From: Liolophura sinensis
Lineage: Eukaryota; Mollusca; Polyplacophora; Chitonida; Chitonidae
Direction: 5' to 3'
Assembly: GCF_032854445.1 (NCBI RefSeq)
Contig: NC_088299.1
Coordinates: 8,985,608 to 9,049,607, forward strand
DNA length: 64,000 nucleotides
A program made the translations under genes and the position numbers. Below the pieces are notes generated by a model that was not told the DNA's origin, did no database searches, and worked only from the letters and a program-made list of their open reading frames with translations. This document shows positions 56,882 through 64,000 of the stretch, in pieces; position 1 is the first letter of the stretch; each line of letters opens with the position of its first letter.

Positions 56882-58548
56882 ACTAACTTCACTAACTATC
56901 AGACAGGGTGTCCAACAGGTCTGTGACTCTATGTGAGGTATCGGCTGCAGAACATAGGTTTTTTAAAACAATGCTTCAAAACAAACACGCACAGTCCCTA
57001 CGGGTCGTTAAGGCCCAGTAAACAAAATCAAGTGAAAATCAAGATCGGGGTTGCACGATGTCACGTGACATGAAACTGATTATTGCGTTAATTGGGTTTA
57101 GATAACATCTTGCCCAGATTTTGAGTTAAGGAGATGGGGATTAAACTGACGAACTTGGTTTCACGCGTGTATCCACACTTAATGTTCAGGAAACATATCC
57201 CGATATCCCGCCGTTAGGAAAAATACACCACTCAAGACACTACTCGGCAGCTTTACACCTTATAATGGACGGAAGTGTTGTTTAACTGTATATGGTATAA
57301 GAGATAAATATATATTTTGGCAAATAGCTACATCATACTCCTGGTCGTATGCTGACATTAGTATTGTGCTGTTGTTGTTGTACTGCCTACATGTACCATG
57401 CGGGTCACTTCCGTTTTGGAAATTGGTTGATTAATCGGTTAGATTCAAACTGCTTCAGATAATCGCGGGTCTTATGTTGAAAAGGCGTCTAGAACCAACG
57501 GAAATCCAGTCGAAATTCATTAGTGTTGTTCCTTGAATGGTCAGGATCTGATAGAGATCATGTCTATGTATAAGACAAGGATGTTATTACCACTTGTTTA
57601 CGGTAAATGTGGACAAGTGTGTCCGATGTAGCAAATGTTGAATATAATCAGCTTTAACGACACAACACTAATCCACTGATTATGGCTTGTACAGAACAGA
57701 AGAGAGACACAGATTGCCCAATTCCCACGCGCCAGTTTTAATGTTTGGACAGGTCTGGAGGCTGTGGACACCTGACTTAAACCAGACAAGAAAGACTTTG
57801 GTAGTGACACGAAGTACTACTGTGGTTGTGTTAACTGTAGAAAAGTTAAGCTGCTTCAACGCGTGTAAAATATTGCAACCAAACATACACTACACACAAA
57901 ACGCATGCACCATTGTAAAAACAAATGACACAAGAACAGTTAGGCAGTGCAAATGGTCCTTCTCATAGCCACTGAGCAGATTTCACCATGCAGTCAATAG
58001 AGCTAGCGTTGGACTCAACAACTGACTGAGGTTTGTAGTGTTAAATAATTGTGAGAACAATTACAGATTACAGAGGCAGATTACAAACATCTTGGCCAGG
58101 TTTCACGAAACTGCTTAAGTTGTAGCGAGTACAGGCCACAATAATCTTGAACACAAATGTACGTAAAATAAAGATGGTTTGATATAAACTGAAAGGAAAC
58201 AGTATCACAGGTTCCGTTTAAAGTTTAGTGTTCATTGTCCTGGAGGTCAAATTCAAAGCACATGGCGGCAAGCGGAACATGGAGTTCAATGCCCTTCTTA
58301 ATTCTTAAGTTCTTTTTACATTTCATGCCTTGAATAATTACTATACACGCCCAGGAGTAATTAATAACCTGATGACACAGTATTTCTATGAAGTTCCAGT
58401 TCTTTTCTTACTTTCCTCTCTGACCAGCCGGAAACTCCAGTCTGACACTGAACTCAGTCCCCAAAATCCTCTCCTGCACCGAGTAAATTAAAATACTGCA
58501 CCTGGAGGTAAATGTGGACATGGATTTTCCTGTAAATTTAGGTTTAGC
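56882..58548. other. Spacer without a recognised gene
   Basis: Overlapping ORFs on both strands at 57598-57968 show no motif. Confidence 0.35.
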
Positions 58549-58700
58549 CCATGCTGCAACCACTGAAGTGTCATACGACAGTCCCCTCAGTCACATTATG
58601 CCGACCGGGCCAAGCAGTCTTGTTTCCTTGATCTAGCCTCTCAGTGCTGAGAGCCAAGAGAGGCAGCAACAAAGAACTTTGTGAAATTCGACAACTAATT
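58549..58700 (-). repeat. SINE C, body fragment
   Basis: CCATGCTGCAACCACTGAAG, CAGTCACATTATGCCGACC and CCTCTCAGTGCTGAGAGCC match the C copies at 2.2 and 5.3 kb. Head and tail are missing. Confidence 0.7.
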
Positions 58701-59464
58701 TATAAGTGACTGAATGGGGATCTGCTCAAGACGGTTTAAACTTGTGAACTTATTTTGCAGAAATGATATCTTATACCCAAGAATATGCCGGAACATTCGA
58801 TTCGGACGCGTTGAAAGATAAATATATATATATATAGGTCGTGCCTCAGTAAATAGAGCGCAAGTTTGCATAACAAGTGTCTGGTGTCAATCACTTGTTT
58901 GCTTTCATATTCGACATAAAAGGCAGTACCAGTTTATGTGTGTATGTCACACAGACATCACCATAAAGTTGGGCGTGGTCTTCAGCGATGTTGGAAGCTA
59001 TATGTCGAGAATATCTGAGGTTCTCTTCATTATTACATCCGGATTATTTGTAGAGAACCGTTTAAGAGCAGTCCATCCATCCCTATATGTAGTTAGACAA
59101 AGTAGAGGGCATGGAAGGAAGATGGCGAATACATTGCTCACGTCAGCTATATAGAGCTCTATACAATTACATAGTTTTTGCTGTTTGTATCCATTACTGT
59201 CGGACTCATTGACGATTGGTGCAGTACATATACATGTATAACAGAAGATTTTCCAGATCAAATAATATGTTTTTATTTACTGCAGATGACAATATTGCCC
59301 CCAAACTTTGGCTGAGTAAGTTTGCAGCACTGACTGTGCACATTTCAAGAATCCTGTGTAGACCAGAGTTTCCCTACTAGAGGTGGAGGTGGTGTTCAGA
59401 AGTCACTGTGTCAATAATCGTACAGGTACACCAATGTATTATATTCTTTCTCCATTCGGGGCAT
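58701..59464. other. Spacer without a recognised gene
   Basis: A short TA run lies near 58822-58836. Nothing else recognised. Confidence 0.4.
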
Positions 59465-59560
59465 TTGTGGCCTCCGTGACGGAAGCGGTTAGCGTGGCAG
59501 AACGGCGCTATGACCCAGAAACCTCTCACCAATGTGTTCTCTGTGAGTTCAACTCAACAT
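59465..59560 (+). repeat. SINE A tRNA-derived head only
   Basis: GTGGCCTCCGTGACGGAAGC, then GCGCTATGACCCAGAAACC, CTCACCAATG and a B-box-like TGTGAGTTCAACTC. It is the reverse of the usual 5' truncation, because here the 3' body is absent. Not a functional tRNA gene: no paired acceptor stem is visible. Confidence 0.8.
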
Positions 59561-62336
59561 ATTAGCAGAACACGTCCAACATAAAGATTAAGTTGTAAGT
59601 TCACTGACTTTAACCCATGTTTTGTTTTGGCGGCAAAGACTATGGTTTTATGTGTACTCTAAATTACCTAAAATTTCGCCGACAAAAGTGCATGTTTAGA
59701 GGCAAGCAAATGTCACAAAATATTACTTTTGGTGCTGAAACTTGCAATTTTCAAGTAATAATATTATCGAATGTTCCAAGCAAACCTCAAGGCATCTTTC
59801 TAAACTGAATAGAACTCTCAGAATCAAGAAAAATAGCAGTCAGTCATCGACAAAATTTATAGTCATTTAGGGTATTAGTCAAACATGGCAAGACTCTGGT
59901 ATTTTGAATGTTTTTACCCAGTAATTTGCAATGTACTGTTTACAGACAGATCGTGATAATTCGAGGTTTTTAAAGTGCTGGATAGTACTAATAGCATTCT
60001 TCACTATACAGAGCACAAGTTAATCGCATGGATCGACTCACGTGTTTTTCGTGGATCAGTTTATATGCTCTTCCAACTTCAATATGTAACTAGATGGAAA
60101 TACTGGAGTTTCACTGAATCAAGTATATTCAAACGAAGCAGACTGGCACTTGTGTGTGGTGATTTCAACTCAACAGAAAGTTCTGGGAAAGGATACTTTA
60201 GATCTAGCCCTAGAACAGCCTCTTTCTAGCTCATGGCGGCCTTGGTTTGTACTTGGAATATTGGCACGTGGCAGTACCTTGGTATGACTGATTTATACCA
60301 CAACAAGATGGGCGTCTACGAAAATGGTAATTATTATTTCAGATTTTTAAAATGTACCGGAAGACATTAACTCCACAACTGACTGTAGTATTCCGGTCCA
60401 GTTCTTCCCTAGAGCAAGAAAGCCATGTATTGTAAGGTGCTGGACACCAAGTGGGACTTACCCCTGTTGCTGCTTAAATTTCTCGGGTTATTTTCTTTGT
60501 TGTTGTTTTTTTTATTGTTTTTGATTTTTTTTTTGTTTTTTCTTCTTCTTCTAGAATAATGTTTAGAATTTTCGTAACCGCCCATACCGCTTTGGTGTAA
60601 ATTAGTCCCATCATGCCATGAGATTGGCGCAAGGCAATATCTCAAACATCAAGCAAAGATCAAAACACTTGACTGACTCCAGATAAGCAGACTTTGGCTC
60701 CATTAAGAAATTGTTTCCTCTGACTGATTTGTCAGCCCAGTATAGCTTTATACGGGCGTGAAATAAAGTTTTAGATACTTTTGGATTTGTCGCATCGGTC
60801 ATTATACTCTTCTCGACTAGAAAACTGCTGACTGTTTTAAAAATGGCCTATATTTAGATAACTGTCTTCGATTACATTTATATATATATGTACGTAATTT
60901 TAAGAAATTGTGATGCTAATTTTAGTAATGAAACGGTTCTTTGGGAATGTAAATTTCAATTTTGTTTCACCGGTTGGGACTGCTGGGACTTCGCCTATCA
61001 TATAAGACAGTGTGTTGACAATGAGAGGGTTCCTATACTAAACGATACGGCGGAGGAAATATTCTAGCTCGTATGACTGTAGTCTTATCGCTATAATAAA
61101 AGAAAAATAAGATGCCGGGTAAATTTGGCTCCGAATAACGATTGGAACTCTGTATGTCTCACTACTTCTTTTCTGACTTGATATCAGATGTTAAAAATGC
61201 TGCAGAAGGTGAAATAATCGGAAAAACGCCTAATTATTTTGTGCAAGATAAGATAATTGAAAATCCAAATGGTTGGATGCTGGCTGTATGTGGCATAAAA
61301 ACTGTCAAACCACGGATTCCAACATAATGACAGTCGTTTTCTTCAAATATTTTCAATAAGAAAACTGTGATCGATTCCCTGAATCTGGATATTTTTCTGC
61401 TTACAAACGACTTTTTATCAATGAGCTATGATAATCTTGTGTGGATTTTGGTGTGAAACTTGTTCGCCTCAACAAAAAAAGCTTGTCAGGCTAAATAGTA
61501 TTAATCGAGTAGAATTTTCCTTGATTCTTAAATTTTTTTTAGAACTTATGACAAATCTATGTATCAATCCACATGTATAAACTTTAATATGCCTACATTA
61601 ATGCGCCGTAGGAGATATTTTAATCTGATGTTTTCAATGATATTTTTATCGAGTTCAGACTGGATTGTCCAGCTATCCCAAACTGTTTTATCCACCAAAG
61701 AGCCACATCAATCTTTGAAGCACCAGCATTTTTGATCGCGCTCACACATTTCTTGATAGTGTGCAGTATACAGATATTAACTTATTTAACTCTTTACCAG
61801 TTTCCAAAAAATGCAATGAAAATATTTCAGTTTCAGTGCATTTTAAAGAATGAGCTGAGTTTTACATATACGTTTTAATATGATCTTATTGTATAACATT
61901 GTTTTTGAATAATATAATATTTTTGTTTGGATCTATGGGGTTACTTTATCATGAATGTTATTATATTATTGTATAGCATTATTATTATTTTATTATATAA
62001 TCCAATATAATATTTTATATCATTTTTGTTATTATTTTTCTTACTTGGCTTTTGTTAGGAGTATTTTGCAAACTGCGTTTTATGTACTTTGTCTATTACC
62101 TTATGAATGCTATCAGCTCCCATATTGGCCCATTGTGTCTGCGATGTTCATCGGTATAGAAAAACGCCAGCTTCGTGGAGCATGTAGACAGTCTTCTGTC
62201 ATTTCTGTACATGCCGGCCCAGTGGGTGCGCAACAGTTTGATTGAGATATGAGCGCGTTAAATAGTAATACCGACAAGAAAATATCCAGGCGAACGGAAG
62301 TTGCTTGCAGAGATTAATCTCGGAATGAGTGGATAT
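59561..62336. other. Spacer without a recognised gene
   Basis: A T-rich tract lies at 60497-60551. Very AT-rich DNA around 61900-62040 produces a hydrophobic 96-aa ORF that is a composition artefact. Confidence 0.35.
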
Positions 62337-62338
62337 GT

Positions 62339-62800
62339 TTAACTCATTCACTCCGACGCATGGATCAGGCAGCATGTACAGCGCTCTGTCTCAACCCGAG
62401 GTGCGAGTATATCCGCCCGGCCGATAAACCTCATTTCCCGAGGAGCAGCTAAACCCGGATATGACACCACTTCTTACTGGGTGCATATTTTGCTTTCAAA
62501 TGTTTTGTTCAAGTATAAATCAATCAAAACACACCTGTCTTGATGTCTTAGGCTTGTATTTACTAGTATTTTGGCGGTTTTTATAGGTTTGAATGCCTAA
62601 CCACAACAAAATTAGAACCTATTTTTCGAGTCGCACACACTTGAGTGTCAACATGTCTTCGTTGGCCGGGCCGAGCGAAGAAGAGGATTGTTTAGGCTTC
62701 ACAACCGATGTCTGCTGACAGGGAATGTGACACTGAATCAGATATAAGTCTATCAGAAAGTGAATCTGATGACGATGACATTGTTTTGTTTTGTGTTTAA
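62339..62800 (+). mobile_element. Possible piggyBac-like 5' end, very tentative
   Basis: A TTAA at about 62340 is followed by CTCATTCACTCCGACGC, the style of some piggyBac termini. About 310 bp further a short frame (MSSLAGPSEEEDCLG) and, after a frame change, an acidic serine-rich stretch (ESDISLSESESDDDDIV) resemble the usual N terminus of such transposases. No DDD catalytic domain and no right end lie in the window. Confidence 0.25.
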
Positions 62801-64000
62801 CATTTATTCTGAAAGGAGTGTAGATCGGAACTGAATATCACTGACCAATGATTCTGTCCCGCTGTGTCACGTGATAGAATCTAGGGCAACTACTGACCAA
62901 TGAACGACGAATGCCTTCGGCGAAAAAATGTTTTGGTATTTTTGCGTACCTGAAGTGAAAAAAAAAACGACAGACTATAGTACAGCTCTATTCAACACTT
63001 CAACAAAGCCACGATAGATAACTGGTTTCTCTGTATTACCTCAAAGTTTGATGACACACACTTTTATTCAGAAAAGCGGGGGTTATGTACAGAAATTCGC
63101 GTATCATCACCTCCAAAATTACGATACTTTTCGCTTGTGTGGCATTTTCTGTGAATGTTCAGTTCGATAATCCCATTTTATAGATGTCTTTATGAATGTA
63201 CGTCCACAACTACACTAATGTTTTACAAGATTACGTTGAATAAACATAAGTGACAAAATCCAACCAGCTTTGGAATGCTAAAATAGAAATAGTCACTCGC
63301 CGTCACATTATAAGGTCACACAGAGGCAAGTACGGCCGTTGAGGCTGATCGCTGACGCCTATTCGGGCGGAAGGCAGGCACAGCTACAGCCCACCGCTGT
63401 AATGGCGACTGCATCGGGTTGTAGGAGTCAATGAGTTCAAGTCTCTGCCATGAAATACTGGAACAAGTGGTGGCAAGCAGCTGGGAGACAATTTTGACGA
63501 GTGATTTACTAGCTTCCAGCTTAGCGCCACTCTTTTGGACGCGTACATTTGTCTTTGAAGTGGGTGTGATTATTTTATTACTTTCTCGGGCTGCTCCTCA
63601 TCGCTATACGTCTCTTCGAACTCGTTTCGATACGCAACATTGGTAATGACGGTGTGGATAAACTTTGAGCTCCCAGAATACGCGGTAGACAGAACCGTTC
63701 TGTGAACAGGTCGTTACATTATTCCAGAAGGACAAACAACTTCCCTCATTGTTGAAAATACCAGGACCGAAGAAACAAACTCGTGCAACTCAATAGACAA
63801 TCTTTGCTTCTTTTGTTCATAATACAACAAACGTGCCCCATTCACAGATGTGAATTGGTTATGTTCATGTGTGACATTTTGACCAATGAAAAATCTGTTT
63901 AATGTTGTATTATGTGGAAAATATTATCTGCTGTACATAGGATAGAGGAACACTGCTTTTATTTTAACAACCGGAAGCAATGTTCAACTATGGCAATACT
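62801..64000. other. Spacer to the window end
   Basis: No gene or known repeat recognised; the 71-aa ORF at 63431-63646 has no motif. Confidence 0.4.

Noticed and set aside
61955-62245. Hydrophobic 96-aa ORF that resembles a membrane protein
   Set aside because: It derives from an AT-rich stretch of TATTATT repeats and has no supporting context.

Overview
This is eukaryotic DNA, most likely from a marine invertebrate and probably a mollusc. That is an inference from split genes, AT-rich spacers, many tRNA-derived SINEs, and an invertebrate-type sarcoplasmic calcium-binding protein. There are no operons, Shine-Dalgarno sites, CRISPR arrays or bacterial defence genes. Most of the window is repeat and mobile-element sequence. 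Only one host gene can be recognised with confidence, and only its last exon is visible.

Layout. 0-8.6 kb: the terminal exon of a three-EF-hand calcium-binding protein (688-1230, minus) and a second, broken copy (7927-8461, minus), set in a tandem segmental duplication. Further blocks of that duplication can be followed to about 4.2 kb on one side and about 19 kb on the other. A 17-bp satellite lies left of each copy. 10.9-11.3 kb: a small unrecognised ORF that looks coding. 13.4-18.3 kb: a decayed PIF/Harbinger DNA transposon with matching terminal inverted repeats, a three-exon Myb/SANT-like gene and a convergent DDE transposase gene. A SINE is nested in the first intron. 20.4-25.0 kb: two Penelope-like reverse transcriptase relics facing each other tail to tail as an inverted repeat of about 1 kb. 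25.75-26.73 kb: an 18-unit, 39-bp minisatellite whose last unit is split by a SINE with a 15-bp target-site duplication. 28.2-31.3 kb: a dead APE-type LINE, plus strand. 36.9-38.2 kb: a second LINE reverse transcriptase remnant, minus strand. 41.9-43.5 kb: a local tandem duplication. 44.1 kb: a purine-rich array. 45.7-46.5 kb: an inverted pair of SINEs. 49.1 kb: a 22-bp tandem array. From 50 to 64 kb there are only scattered SINEs, a foldback element and a weak piggyBac-like candidate.

Repeat families, named here for convenience. SINE A: tRNA-derived, about 265 bp, 3' tail of ATAA repeats, about two dozen copies. SINE B: tRNA-derived, about 350 bp, CTCA-type tail. SINE C: tRNA-like head, tail of tetranucleotide repeats. 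Family D: about 150-bp dispersed repeat, five copies. Foldback E: two copies. Family F: two copies. The 3' ends of A, B and C resemble one another, which suggests mobilisation by one LINE machinery (inference). The window records layered insertion, duplication and decay; no cooperating set of host genes is visible.
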